Source: Aedes albopictus (taxonomy: Eukaryota > Arthropoda > Insecta > Diptera > Culicidae). Taken from it: a DNA stretch of 64,000 bases. Below, piece after piece: positions 10,901 to 20,762 of the stretch. Numbering within the stretch: position 1 is the stretch's first letter; each line of letters starts with the position of its first letter. Under the pieces are notes generated by a model. That model was given only the letters and a program-made list of their open reading frames with translations. It did not search any database and was not told where the DNA came from. Both the position numbers and the translations under genes were made by a program. The DNA is taken from NCBI RefSeq assembly GCF_035046485.1, contig NC_085138.1:61496580-61560579 (forward strand), written 5' to 3'.

Positions 10901-13900
10901 CGAATCTCCTTCGTTTCATATGGAGATGTAGACCGGAATCAGTGTTCCCTTTACTCTCTACTATTCAGCTAGGAGCGGACTGGATGATTTATGTTATTCC
11001 TTCATTTCATTCTAGAAATGGACTGAATTTCCATAAATTTCCCTACGTTCCTTTTACAGAAACGGACCAGGATAAAATCTATCCTCTACGTTTCTTATGG
11101 AGAAGTAGACCGGAATTACTTTAAGTATTCCCTTTACTCTCTACTTTTGAACTAGGAGCGGACTAGACGATTTATTATTCCTTCAATTCGTTGCAGAATT
11201 GGGCCGAATGAATGTATAATCTCCCTACGTTCCTTTTACAGAAACGGACTAGGATTTTTCTATCCTCTACGTTTCATTTGGAGAAGAAGACCGGAATGAA
11301 TCGACTATTCCCTTTACTCTCTGCTTATTATGCGTTAACGAAATTTGACCCGCACCTTTATTTTTATAGTTCATATAATTTCACCATTGTATTTATCCGT
11401 GGCATCATGTAACGTGAAATTTTAAATCAATTTTAAAGACACAGTTGTACATGTGACCAACCAATGCAGAACAAAACAGGTAAGCCATGTAGCGATGTTG
11501 TTTTAATATAGCAAAACATTGTACATTTGTAAATAGTGTATACTATCTATCTAGGCTCAATAATCTTCAACCATATTTACAAATATGGTGAACTTTTTTT
11601 TTAGGAAATTACATCTTCGTTTATCAATTGTTATATTTCGAGGATATTCGAAACATTCAAATCGTTCTCACCGCGTCGGGAAAGCCAATGATACAGTTCA
11701 GCAGGATTGGTCTAATTTAATTTTCGCAATGCTGGTTTTATTTGATTAATTAAAATGTTTGATGTTACTTGATATGAAATCTTTGACATTTATTTAATGG
11801 AGAAGTACGTTACTACTTTTCAAGTTTTGAAATTCTGCATATAATTGTATACCATAAAACACTATCCAGGAATATAATGTTACCAACAAATTCATTAACT
11901 TAATAATGATCTAGACGTCCAAATTATGAATTTATCATATTTTTTTATAGATTGTTTTGCAAGAGGCTTAGTATTATCTCTTTATAATTTTTTTTTAATC
12001 AGAAGGATAATGCAAATTAATAAAGCTTTATTCACGTTTCCTTTTCTTTTATGCAAAATAAACTAGATTTAAATAGGGTATCCTCGCATTTTATGAATCG
12101 GTGAACCAACTGAATCATTGTCATTGTTCTATAAATTCCAAAATGATCATAGTTGGATTTTTTTTAATCGATAAGTTTCGATGCCATTACTTTCTAGATT
12201 GTGTATAGCATATTTTTTTTTCAGCCAATGAACTATGATAAGAATGCATTTTTCTGGTGTAATTGTCTAAAATACGCAATCAAAATCTAATAATGATGCC
12301 GAGTGTTCATAATTTAATCGTTCCACCTCGCATTTTTCCGACCACATGCATCTAGTATCATCAAACATTATGGCTTGAAATGTTTTTTCAATGTTTAGTG
12401 CGAGAGAGGAACCAAAAAGAGAAAGAAGTATTTTTAACTTTTTATTGAATATTATTTGAGTCTATGCTTTTGGTAGCGAATGAAAGGCGGCTTCTCGCAA
12501 GATCGATGGTGTATGCTTTATGGTAACTTCCAAATGTACAAGTTATAATATTCATTAATTTACCATTGGAATAGCATTTTCATTTATCAGGCTATGTTGT
12601 TATGCGAAATATTTATTTAGGCATTAATGTTTGTCTAATGATCCATCGTTTTAACTTGTAATGCGGTAATTTCAATCCAATATCTTGAATTTGCATAACT
12701 AATACCCGACATATCATTTACCAATTTAACTATATGAACAATTGCTCGCAATCAATACACTCATTTTCATATTTGCTCAGCATAAGAAACTTCAGAAAAT
12801 AATCCACATTAACGAATCCCAATTTTGTTACACTGTTGAAAATGCTTTGACATCCATGTGCACAACAGAACATGTGCTCGATGAACAAATTGAGATTTGA
12901 AATTATGAAAAGAAATCCACGTACTCCGGTGAGACTCGAACTCACGACTCCCAATTCGCTAGACGGGCGCTTCTATTCCTTCAAGCTACGGAGTCACTCG
13001 ACTATCTCCGTCGCCAGCAGGCCTAGAACTGAACTCGATTCCACAATCGCACATGGTTATCTTCTTTTCACAATCCAAACCCCCTTCGGATGGGATTAGA
13101 TGAACATCTAACACATTGTCTGTTGTGCACATGTATGTCAAAGCGGGAGAGGAAGTTATTTTTAATTGTCGAGAGCTTCGGGCACTGCCTTCCAATCACT
13201 TATTGGTATGGCAATTAGTGTGCAGTCGGACTCTCGACGGGTCGGTCCTCGGCCGACCGAATACGGTAAGGGTGACCGTAGCACCTTACAAATGTCAATT
13301 TCTTGATTTTGCTTTGGCTGACCAAGCCATGTGGGAAATTACACTGTTGAAAATGCTTTGACATCCATGTGCACAACAGAACATGTGCTCGATGAACAAA
13401 TTGAGATTTGAAATTATGAAAAGAAATCCACGTACTCCGGTGAGACTCGAACTCACGACTCCCAATTCGCTAGACGGGCGCTTCTATTCCTTCAAGCTAC
13501 GGAGTCACTCGACTATCTCCGTCGCCAGCAGGCCTAGAACTGAACTCGATTCCACAATCGCACATGGTTATCTTCTTTTCACAATCCAAACCCCCTTCGG
13601 ATGGGATTAGATGAACATCTAACACATTGTCTGTTGTGCACATGTATGTCAAAGCGGGAGAGGAAGTTATTTTTAATTGTCGAGAGCTTCGGGCACTGCC
13701 TTCCAATCACTTATTGGTATGGCAATTAGTGTGCAGTCGGACTCTCGACGGGTCGGTCCTCGGCCGACCGAATACGGTAAGGGTGACCGTAGCACCTTAC
13801 AAATGTCAATTTCTTGATTTTGCTTTGGCTGACCAAGCCATGTGGGAAATTACACTGTTGAAAATGCTTTGACATCCATGTGCACAACAGAACATGTGCT

Positions 13901-16900
13901 CGATGAACAAATTGAGATTTGAAATTATGAAAAGAAATCCACGTACTCCGGTGAGACTCGAACTCACGACTCCCAATTCGCTAGACGGGCGCTTCTTTGT
14001 TGCTGTTTTAATTTGAGCAAAAGATCATAGCAATCATGAAAATATCACATCACGAAAAACTTCAAATGACAACCGATCATTAATTGTTGTTTTGGTTATC
14101 TTAAATCCATCATTTGTGTTTTGTACAGCACACTCAAATTCTCTCGCTTGTAATTATCACCGTGCTTGTGATAAAAGCAATAGCGCTGCATCAGGATGCA
14201 TGTTAAATGTAATTGACGATTTCCAATGTGGATCAGCAATGTATGTATCAGTGCAGTAATCACCTGTTTTACCGGACTGGAGAGTACATATTTAAACATT
14301 AATGTAGTAATAGTTACCGAACACCCACAATTAGTAGATTCAAAATGGGCTGTTTCAATCCTGCGCACCATGATATCCTAATTCCACTCTTCGTCCGGAT
14401 GTTTGTTGTGGTCTTCAGGGTTTTCTCAATATGTGCAATTGGTTCGCGATCACTCAGGCGTTTCTTAGACTCCACCTCGTCTTTGATTACTACAGTATTC
14501 GAATACGCTCTTTTTCCTCCAGAAGTTGTTCATCCTCAGTCGCCAATGTAGTATTCCAATAATACATCTGGTTTCGGTGGTAATCTGAACAATAATGACG
14601 TTTATTCCCTCTTCTCTAGTTATACACATTTCACAGCCTACTACACCAACATAACAAATTATTACTTTATTATAGAGATTTTCAGCCCTAGGCTGCAGGT
14701 GAGAGCCCTAACGGCGGAGGCGACCCTCCAGTGTAAAAACCTGGACGAGATCACCGACGCAGAGGAGCTCAGTGCAGCTCAGCAGCAGTGCGAGGTAGAT
14801 GCACCAAGTGCATCGATCCACTTGCGAAAGGGTCCGGCAGGCACGCAGATCGTCATGATCAAGCTCTTCATAGGTTCTTTCGAGCAACCAGTACGGCTTC
14901 CGGAAGGGGAGGTCCACCGTAGACGCTATCTTGTCGGTTACAAAAACAGCCGAGAAAGCACTCGAGCCTAAGAGGAGGGGAATTCGCTTTTGCGCGGTAG
15001 TGACTCTGGATGTAAGGAATGCATTTAATAGCGCCAGCTGGTCTGCTATTGCCGATGCGCTCTTGCGTCTGATACCGGAGTACCTGTACAAGATTCTCGG
15101 AAGTTACTTTCAGAATCGTGTACTCGTCTACGACACGGAGGTGGGTCGGAAGTGCTTTCACATAACCTCAGGAGTCCCGCAAGGTTCCATCCTGGGTCCG
15201 GTGTTATGGAATGTCATGTACGACGAGGTGTTGAGGTTAGAGTACCCAGTGGGAGTGGTGATTGTCGGATTTGCCGACGACATTACGCTTGAAGTCTACG
15301 GTGAAACGATCGAGGAGGTAAAGTTGACTACCAACCACTCGATCAAGGTTGTGGAGGCGGTGATGCGGTCCAGGAAACTGGAGCTGGCTCACCACAAGAC
15401 AAAGGTGACGGTTGTTAATAACCTGAAGTCGGAGCAGCAGACGGAGATCAGTGTAGGAGAGTGCACTATCCTGTCAAAGCGCTCCGTCAAACACTTGGGC
15501 GTGATGATCGACGATAAGCTTACTTTCGGTAGCCACGTCGATTATGCCTGTAAAAGAGCCTCCACAGCTATTGCGGCACTGTCCCGGATGATGTCCAATA
15601 GCTCTGCGGTGTACGCCAGTAAGCGCAAGCCTCTGGCTAGTGTTGCTACGTCCATACTTAGGTATGGCGGCCAGGCGTGGGGCACCGCGCTAAGTACTAA
15701 ATGCTACCGACGGAAGCTGGAAAGTACTTAGAGGCTTATGTGCCTGAGGGTTGCGAGCTCATACCGTACCATGTCACACGACGCTCTCTGCGTCATTACT
15801 GGTATGGTGCCTATCAGCATTCTTATCAGTGAGGTGGACCCATAGGTTGATACCGAGGGTAGATAGTTGGATTAATAGGCGCCATGGGAAAGTTACATTC
15901 CACCTGACACAGGTCCTTACAGGTCATGGTTGCTTCCGACAGTATCTACACCGTTTCGGGCATGCGGATTCTCCCGAATGCTCAGTGGGCAATGGTGTAG
16001 AGGAAACGGTGGAACACGTTTTGTTCGTGTGCCCGCGTTTTCGCACAATGCGTGACCGTATGCTTGCCACATGCGGGGAGGACACAAACCCGGACAACTT
16101 GGTCCAGAGGATGTGTAGGGATGAGTTTGGCTGGAACGCCGTTTCAACGGCTATCACCCATATCGTCTGGGAGCTACAGAGGAGGTGGCGCGTGGACTCG
16201 GAGAATGGCTAGTTCAGATGCAGTACAAGAGGTGGTTCAGGGGTTCGGAGTCGGCTTCGTAGGTCATACCGGTGCCCTGCGGTCGAGATCGACCCTTACA
16301 ACGATTAAGTGGCCACGGAGAGGAAGTCCCGGTAGCGGTGCTGTGGTGGCGTCGGTCTACTGGGTTGGATCCGAGCCCGCGGTTGGAAAGGGGTCCCCGA
16401 CAAGAGTCGGGGCAGGTGGAGACCCTGCTGTCAGCAACCTTCTGGTGCAGCTGATAGGGCCTGAAAGGTAGTGATACCCTTGCCTTCAGCAGGTCAGATC
16501 GGGTTGCACGTGGGCATCAGTTCTTGATGTCTGCAAAGCAGTTGGGCGCGGGCGGGGTTTACCTTGCCCGCCTTCCGAGGACAAAGGGAGTGGCGAGGAC
16601 CACTCGGGAAACTGACTAAGCGCCAGCATGTTACCGTGATGGACTCTCCAGAGCGAGTCATCGATGTTTGTTGCTGCTAGGCTACGCAGCTAACCTTGAG
16701 GGTGCGATGTGCACTAGCCCCTCTCTGAAGCAATACATTCTTGGTGGTTCCGGAGAGACGTAGGGTTTGGCGACCATAGGAATGGTTTAGTGGGTACGAG
16801 GAGAGAGTAATCCTGGCTTTTACTTTTGTTGAAGGAGACGGCCTCAGACCTACACTACCCTAACCTTCTGTTAGGGTGTCTGTTGAGCAGATTATCCCCC

Positions 16901-19900
16901 TATGGTTTAGAAGGAAAAAAAAGCTCTTCGTAGGAGAGGTGAACAAGGCGACTGCAGTCGACAAGATCAAAGTAGGCTGGTCAGTGCAGTGGCGTGCTTC
17001 AAGTGTTTCGAGTAAGGACACAAGTCGTGGGCGTGCAAAGGCCCCGAAGGAGCAAACTCTGCAGGAAATGCGGAGCGGAAGGCCACATCGCTAGGGAGAG
17101 TAAATTAGAACCAACATGTCTGATTTGCACGGCAAACAAGGATCACATGACGGGCGGACCTAAATGTCAAGGCACGCGAGGAGGTTGAATCAACCGACGA
17201 TAATGCAGGTTACACAGCTAAACCTGAACCACTGTGAAGCTGCACAATAGTTGCTGTGGCAGTCAGTCTCGGATTCAAGTACAGACATCTCTAAAGTAGT
17301 ATGTCAGCATAAGGAAAACTTGTGATAATTATAATAATAATTATAATCATAGGATCAGGAACTCTTTGGTTTGGCGAACCTATTTTGAGCACCTTGGTCT
17401 TGCACAAAGTACCCAAAAATGGCCTCCAGCTCAGATGTTCCCGGGCCCTACATTTATCTCCTTTAGCGAAAAAGTGATTGGTCATTGTTCAGTCAGTGTG
17501 TGTAGTGACCGCTCGGCAGCTGGAGGCCAGATTTGCGCGCGCGTTGCCTTCGGTACCCCGATTTAGTTTTTTTTCCATTTGCTTTTTGCGCTTTTTGGTA
17601 CGGTTGATGGCAGAGGAAGAAGACCCGGCTTCAGTCAGTGTGTGTAGTGACGGCTCGGCAACTAGAGGCCGGATTCGCGCACGCGTTGCCTTCGGTGCTC
17701 CGATTTTTTTTCGTTTCGCATTTTTGGTTCGATTGATGGCAGGCGATTATCCGGTGAGTTTGTTCCTTGTTATTCTCTTTCTATGGATTCTACATCAATT
17801 ATTATATTAATACAATTTTATACCATATGTTTATAATATTCTCTTTTCAAATATTTTTTCATTGACTTTGTATAGTTCGTCACCATGAGTGTCGACTTGG
17901 ATTTTTGTTCCATTTTGTCACTGTTCGGGATGGCATTTTACAAACTATCTCTTCTTTTTATTGAATTTCATTTTTTTTTGTCCAATCTCTTAACGACATA
18001 CTGTTTTTCTATGTATCTGTCCATGTATATTTGTTGTATGTATTTTTATGAATAAATATTGAGCGATCACCTTACGTGGGTGGTCAACTGTTTGCTTTCC
18101 GCGTGAAGCGAGCAATAGCGCATCAGATTGCATGTTTTGACACGTCTTTTGTTGTAAATCTTGAGTGTCCACCTGACGCGGGTGGCTGATTGTTTACTTT
18201 CCGAGCGGAGTGAGCAATAGCACTTAAGTTTGTATGTATTGTCGCGTCTTTAATAGTAAATATTAAACGATCACCTGACGTGGGTGGTCGATTGTTTGCT
18301 TTCCGCGTGATGCGAACAATAGCACTTTGTTGCTTCATTTGTAGTAAATATTGAGCAACCACCTGACGAGGGTGGTTGGTTGTTTGCTTGCCGCGTGAAG
18401 CGAACGACATCACTGCAGTTTGCACGGCATACTGCAACTCCAAAAGGTCATATTACTTATCGAAGTGAATCCTGACCCAACGATACCTGCCCTACTAACA
18501 ATCACTCCTTCCTGCAGCCTTTGGTGGAGACGTGCGGTAAACGCCTACTTTCACATAACAAAGGTTGCTATTAACATTCCTTCACTCTTCCAACCTGACT
18601 GCAAGGACGTGGCCGGCGCCGTTATTGTACTGTTAAAGAGAGCCTCTGAAGCGTGCACAGTGAGAATGTTGACCACTCCCAGTCAATTATTCAGTTGATT
18701 CATAGTGCAACTGTCATTGGTTCGAGTCAATGACGGAGTAGCAACCATAGATATGTGCAGTCAGTCTAAGCTAAGCTAGCTTTAGCGAAAAAGTGATTGG
18801 TCATCTACCAGATTTGTTTTCATATTTGATTTGCGTTATTTGTATCAAATGAAATTCATGATACATTATTGTGTTCCTATGCTGATCACTTCGGTCTATA
18901 GAATATGTAAGGTAGCGAACCACTTGGGCAGCGGCCGATATTTTGGGCACTCTTCGCTTTAACTCAGTCAATTCTAAACCAATTGACTTGAAATTTTGTA
19001 CACGGCTAGATACTATACGTATATCATCGCGTTCCAAAAATTGTGTCAATTGGTTCAAAAGTGGCTGAGTTATAGCAGAAAAGTGCCCAAAATAGGACCC
19101 CTGCCGAGATGGTTCCACTTCCCTATGTACAACATGATTTGGTTCAGTACGCTTGACTGAAACAACAACCAATAAAGATTAAGAGTACATTCACTTTTGT
19201 GTTTTTTTTTTCATTTCTAGCAAATTTCCCGATGATAACAGCGAATGATTAGTTGTGAGGTAATGGGGGACAATTCCAGTAGCGAGTTGCTTATCCGTGC
19301 CCTATGTCAACGCTTTGTTAATTGAGACTGTTTTTTTGCTGACTGAGACAAATAAGACATTATGAATAAGCGAATAATTGAAAATACGAATACTATATGA
19401 GATATCTAAAGCTCTGAAAAAAATTGGAAAATGTGGAATATTCAGTCAAGTTACACCTTTCTCATTCTTCTCCTATATCTTGTACTTCAAAATCAGTTCA
19501 CACACAAACATTCTCGAGTAGATTTTGTTGAGATTCATTATTATACAACGAAAAAAACTTGATCTGTCTCAAAACCGGATTTATGTGTTTCTGACACACC
19601 GAGCTACACCTCAATTTATTCAGCAAAATAAGCAATTTTGTTTTTTTTTTTACCGCAAGCTGTTAGGCATTTTTAAGGTTACACACGGTACAATATCAAA
19701 TTAACTAAGCAAACAAATTATGCAAAATATTTAATTTTTCCGAATCAAATTTGAAAGCATTTTAAGTTATCGCTTAACTTGTGTGCAACTTTTAGAGTCT
19801 GATTTATATTGCATATATTGTACGTAATATTAAATGATCAAATATGATATGGTAATATATTGCATAAATCGACCAATTTACCCTTTGATTACTTAAAAAA

Positions 19901-20762
19901 ATGCATCCCTATTGGCTTGAAGTAAAAAAAAAGCCCAACATCGCATATTTTGCCCTATAAATGGAGGTATAGCTCGAAATTGTAACGTGCTGGAGCTAAT
20001 AGAGGTCCAAATTCGGATTCAGCGACCCGAAATCTGTCAGACACATAAGTTAAAAGAAAAAAAAAGTTCACATTCGAAATCAAAAAATATGTTTCACTGT
20101 GTTATCAGATCAATAATGCATGTATGCAATTTATGAATGAACAACCAATCACGTGATAATACGTTTTTTGTTTGCTTTACTACTTCACTACTCCACAAAA
20201 AATGCTATTTCCGTTCTTGTCTAGATTGATAACCTTCATTACTGCATTCACGTCATATTTAAAATTCATTCTTCGGTAGCGATGGCATTCCTTGCATTTG
20301 TTATGCAAATGTGTCTTATCACTTTTCAGTCTCACTCGTCTTCCAAATGTTCTATAAAAATATTTCTAATTTCGAACATTGATCTTGTTTGGGTCATTCT
20401 ATTCAACACTCTAGACAATTTTTACAAAACATATCAAAGTCATAAAAGAACTTAAATGTAAAAAATACAAAGTGAGTTAACAACAATATATTCTAAGTAA
20501 ATGAGTTTCTAAACTACTCACCTGAGCTCCGATGGGCCAACGCTGCCATCAGAGTACTCTTGCCGGCCCCACTGGGTCCCATTAGAGCCACCAGGCTCCC
20601 CGGAAGCAATGTACCGCTTACATTATGCACAATTGTAGTCCAGCTGCTTCGTGTTTGGCTGCTAATGGTCAAATTTTGCCACACTAATGTAACGGTATCG
20701 CCACTACTGGTGCTAACTATCTCCTTCTCTATCGATTCTGATAGTCTGGTTGGTGCATCCAT
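7818..20762 (-). CDS. ABCG (White-family) half-transporter, six coding exons
   Basis: Joining 20762-20522, 9676-8808, 8744-8517, 8457-8216, 8152-8052 and 7990-7818 gives one open frame of about 617 residues, the usual size of insect ABCG half-transporters. Nucleotide-binding domain: Walker A GPSGAGKST (about 62-70), Q-loop Q109 in IIYQDELF, signature ISGGERKRLAFA (about 170), Walker B ILFCDEPTTGLDS (about 190) and H-loop CTIHQPS. The C-terminal half is hydrophobic with several membrane helices, ending with the Cys-rich loop DCEGIP...CLHDGDDVLQQYSF and a last helix. Such proteins pair as dimers and move lipids, pigment precursors or other small molecules; the substrate here is unknown. All introns are GT-AG. 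It resembles the White/Scarlet/Brown group, but I cannot name the orthologue. Confidence 0.9.
8052..8152 (-). CDS. ABCG exon 5
   Basis: 101 nt between acceptor TTTTTTCAG and donor G|GTAAGC. Encodes TIPKVLRWMPFISWMMFASE and AISVAQWDGIDYL, the loop and helix region typical of ABCG proteins. Confidence 0.85.
8216..8457 (-). CDS. ABCG exon 4
   Basis: 242 nt, acceptor AATTTCAG, donor TG|GTACGA. Encodes a run of membrane helices including LESTTFILIVYYLAHLRP and MACGCFFSTMFSSVPMA. Confidence 0.85.
8517..8744 (-). CDS. ABCG exon 3
   Basis: 228 nt, acceptor TTCCTAG, donor ATG|GTGAGT, phase 0 on both sides. Encodes the first membrane helix VIAILVGLCFSS and the conserved FPLFLRERKANLYGTAQFYI segment. 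Confidence 0.88.
8808..9676 (-). CDS. ABCG exon 2 (most of the ATPase domain)
   Basis: 869 nt. The acceptor CCATTCCAG at 9677 gives phase-1 joining to exon 1 (HRSS-ADITTTGEIRLNG); the donor is CTT|GTAAAA. It contains the Q-loop, signature, Walker B and H-loop, plus the linker to the membrane domain. Intron 2 is only 63 nt. Confidence 0.9.
9723..9929. repeat. Fold-back (palindromic) element in ABCG intron 1
   Basis: Arms of about 95 bp, 9723-9818 and 9836-9929, are reverse complements with few mismatches (left TTTGCAGTCTTGTTTTGTTGG, right rc TTTGCAGTCTTGTTTTATTGG). The spacer is about 17 bp. Non-coding; a MITE-like insertion. Confidence 0.75.
9955..10053 (-). repeat. 3' LTR, 99 bp
   Basis: TG...CA ends with a 7-bp terminal inverted repeat (TGTAGTA/TACTACA); identical to 14547-14645. 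Confidence 0.85.
10660..11335. repeat. Tandem repeat of about 180 bp, four diverged copies
   Basis: The landmark AGGAGCGGAC recurs at about 10796, 10971 and 11154 (spacing 175 and 183), each time followed by GAT..TTTATT and CCTTCATTC, then ACAGAAACGGAC and CCTTTACTCTCT. It lies inside the non-coding LTR element. Short open frames here are repeat products. Confidence 0.7.
12922..12995 (-). other. tRNA-like segment in 511-bp unit 1 (anticodon position AGC)
   Basis: On the minus strand 74 nt fold as a cloverleaf: acceptor GACTCCG with CGGAGTA (six of seven pairs), D stem GCTT/AAGC, anticodon stem CCCGT/ATTGG with one mismatch around loop CTAGCGA, and a perfect T stem GTGAG/CTCAC around TTCGAGT. 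It does not resemble a normal eukaryotic tRNA-Ala body, so a tRNA-derived repeat is more likely than a working gene. B-box-like GAGTTCGAGTCTC is intact. Confidence 0.5.
13433..13506 (-). other. tRNA-like segment in 511-bp unit 2
   Basis: Identical to 12922-12995, shifted by 511 bp. A third copy starting at 13944 is cut at about 13996. Confidence 0.5.
14547..14645 (-). repeat. 5' LTR, 99 bp
   Basis: Partner of 9955-10053. On the minus strand it has a TGTATAAC box and GGGAATAAACG, a plausible polyadenylation signal. Confidence 0.85.
14655..14693 (-). mobile_element. 3' tail of a LINE/SINE, minus strand
   Basis: On the minus strand it reads CAGCCTAGGGCTGAAAATCT then CTATAATAAAG, nearly the same as the 3' end of the ORF1-only element at 3317-4039. 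Only the tail is present, directly next to plus-strand R1 sequence. Confidence 0.5.
14696..14883 (+). pseudogene. R1-clade LINE ORF1 fragment
   Basis: Reads VRALTAEATLQCKNLDEITD...LRKGPAGTQIVMIKL, the mid-region of the Gag-like ORF1 of R1-type LINEs. It is joined within a few bases to ORF2 RT sequence, so the rest of ORF1, the endonuclease and the start of RT are deleted. Confidence 0.7.
14884..16212 (+). pseudogene. R1-clade LINE ORF2 fragment (RT and C-terminal domain)
   Basis: Starts within RT at NQYGFRKGRSTVDAIL. Motif A is VVTLDVRNAFNSASW, then SGVPQGSILGPVLWNVMYDE, motif C VGFADDITLEVYG and the thumb motif VKHLGVMIDDKL. A stop at 15729-15731 and frameshifts follow, after which the C-terminal part is read from WINRRHGKVTFHLTQVLTGH and HRFGHADSPECSVGNGVEET to the stop at 16210-16212. 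It is a dead reverse transcriptase lying in ABCG intron 1. Confidence 0.85.
16213..16866 (+). other. 3' UTR-like part of the R1-clade copy
   Basis: GC-richer sequence with no convincing frame, between the ORF2 stop and a second ORF1 fragment. It is probably the 3' untranslated part of the R1 copy. Confidence 0.4.
16867..17190 (+). pseudogene. Second R1-clade ORF1 fragment with zinc knuckles
   Basis: Frames of VNKATAVDKIKVGWSVQ and RSKLCRKCGAEGHIARES...PTCLICTANKDHMTGGPKC show the CCHC knuckles of R1 ORF1. Frameshifts separate the pieces. This belongs to a different copy from the one at 14696, because it lies after that copy's 3' end. An AT repeat (TAATAATAAT) at 17330-17352 may be a tail. 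Confidence 0.65.
17461..17485. repeat. 25-bp target duplication, left (element A)
   Basis: Begins CTTTAGCGAAAAAGTG and is repeated exactly at 18780-18804. Confidence 0.85.
17486..18779 (+). mobile_element. Non-coding LINE-like element A with 25-bp target duplication
   Basis: 1294 bp between two perfect 25-bp duplications. The 5' end has two tandem copies of about 145 bp (CAGTCAGTGTGTGTAGTGAC... at 17493 and 17634). The middle has four repeats of about 100 bp (18057-18410). At 17872 it carries AGTTCGTCACCATGAGTGTC, shared with element B at 56745. At 18605 it has the core GGACGTGGCCGGCGCCGTTA, shared with B and C. It ends in the short tandem CTAAGCTAAGCTAG. No coding capacity is seen. Structure suggests target-primed retrotransposition with 5' and 3' untranslated parts only. 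Confidence 0.8.
18057..18410. repeat. About 100-bp tandem repeat with hairpins, four copies
   Basis: Each copy has CACCTGACGTGGGTGGTC-type sequence followed by TTTGCTTTCCGCGTGAAGCG and GAGCAATAGC. These form a CACC...GGTG hairpin and a GCTTT...GAAGC hairpin. Spacing of the landmarks is about 102, 102 and 88 bp. Confidence 0.7.
18908..19133. repeat. Short inverted-repeat (MITE-like) element
   Basis: Left GGGCAGCGGCCGATATTTTG and right CAAAATAGGACCCCTGCCGA belong to imperfect arms of about 55 bp, which also pair at GGGCACTCTTCGCT..AACTCAG. The boundary flanks share TATG-like bases, but the duplication is not clean. Confidence 0.5.
19134..20521. other. AT-rich end of ABCG intron 1
   Basis: No frame, repeat boundary or RNA gene recognised; homopolymer T and A runs only. 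Confidence 0.5.
20522..20762 (-). CDS. ABCG exon 1 (start codon and Walker A)
   Basis: ATG at 20760-20762 (MDAPTRLSES). An upstream in-frame stretch lacks another ATG, so this start is preferred. It ends GPSGAGKSTLMAALAHRSS with donor CAG|GTGAGT. The next exon is 10.8 kb away. Confidence 0.88.

Larger units (their letters stand above)
12828..13996. repeat. 511-bp tandem repeat, two identical units and a partial third
   Basis: Units start at 12828, 13339 and 13850 (each TTACACTGTTGAAAATGC); the third ends at about 13996. Units 1 and 2 look identical, so the duplication is recent. Each unit holds an inverted pair (GACATCCATGTGCACAACAG near its start and CTGTTGTGCACATGTATGTC near 13117) and a tRNA-shaped segment on the minus strand. 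Confidence 0.85.
9955..14645 (-). mobile_element. Non-coding LTR retrotransposon with 99-bp identical LTRs
   Basis: Two 99-bp repeats (9955-10053 and 14547-14645), identical base for base as read, begin TGTAGTATT and end TACTACA. They are flanked by the 5-bp target duplication CCAAC (9950-9954 and 14646-14650). In minus orientation a purine tract (AAGGAGAGA) precedes the 3' LTR and TGGCGACTGAGGATGAAC follows the 5' LTR after one base, in the position of a primer site. The LTR contains AATAAA. The 4.5-kb interior has no recognisable gag or pol, only tandem repeats and tRNA-like segments. It must therefore have moved with proteins from another element (LARD/TRIM type). Identical LTRs imply recent insertion. 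It lies in ABCG intron 1. Confidence 0.85.

Noticed and set aside
10660..11335. Possible CRISPR-like array because of regular spacing
   Set aside because: Units are whole 175-183 bp tandem repeats with no short repeat/unique spacer pattern, in eukaryotic DNA.
12872..13872. Repeated short frames of 75 and 81 codons
   Set aside because: They recur at 511 bp because the DNA is duplicated; each overlaps the tRNA-like segment and has no domain.
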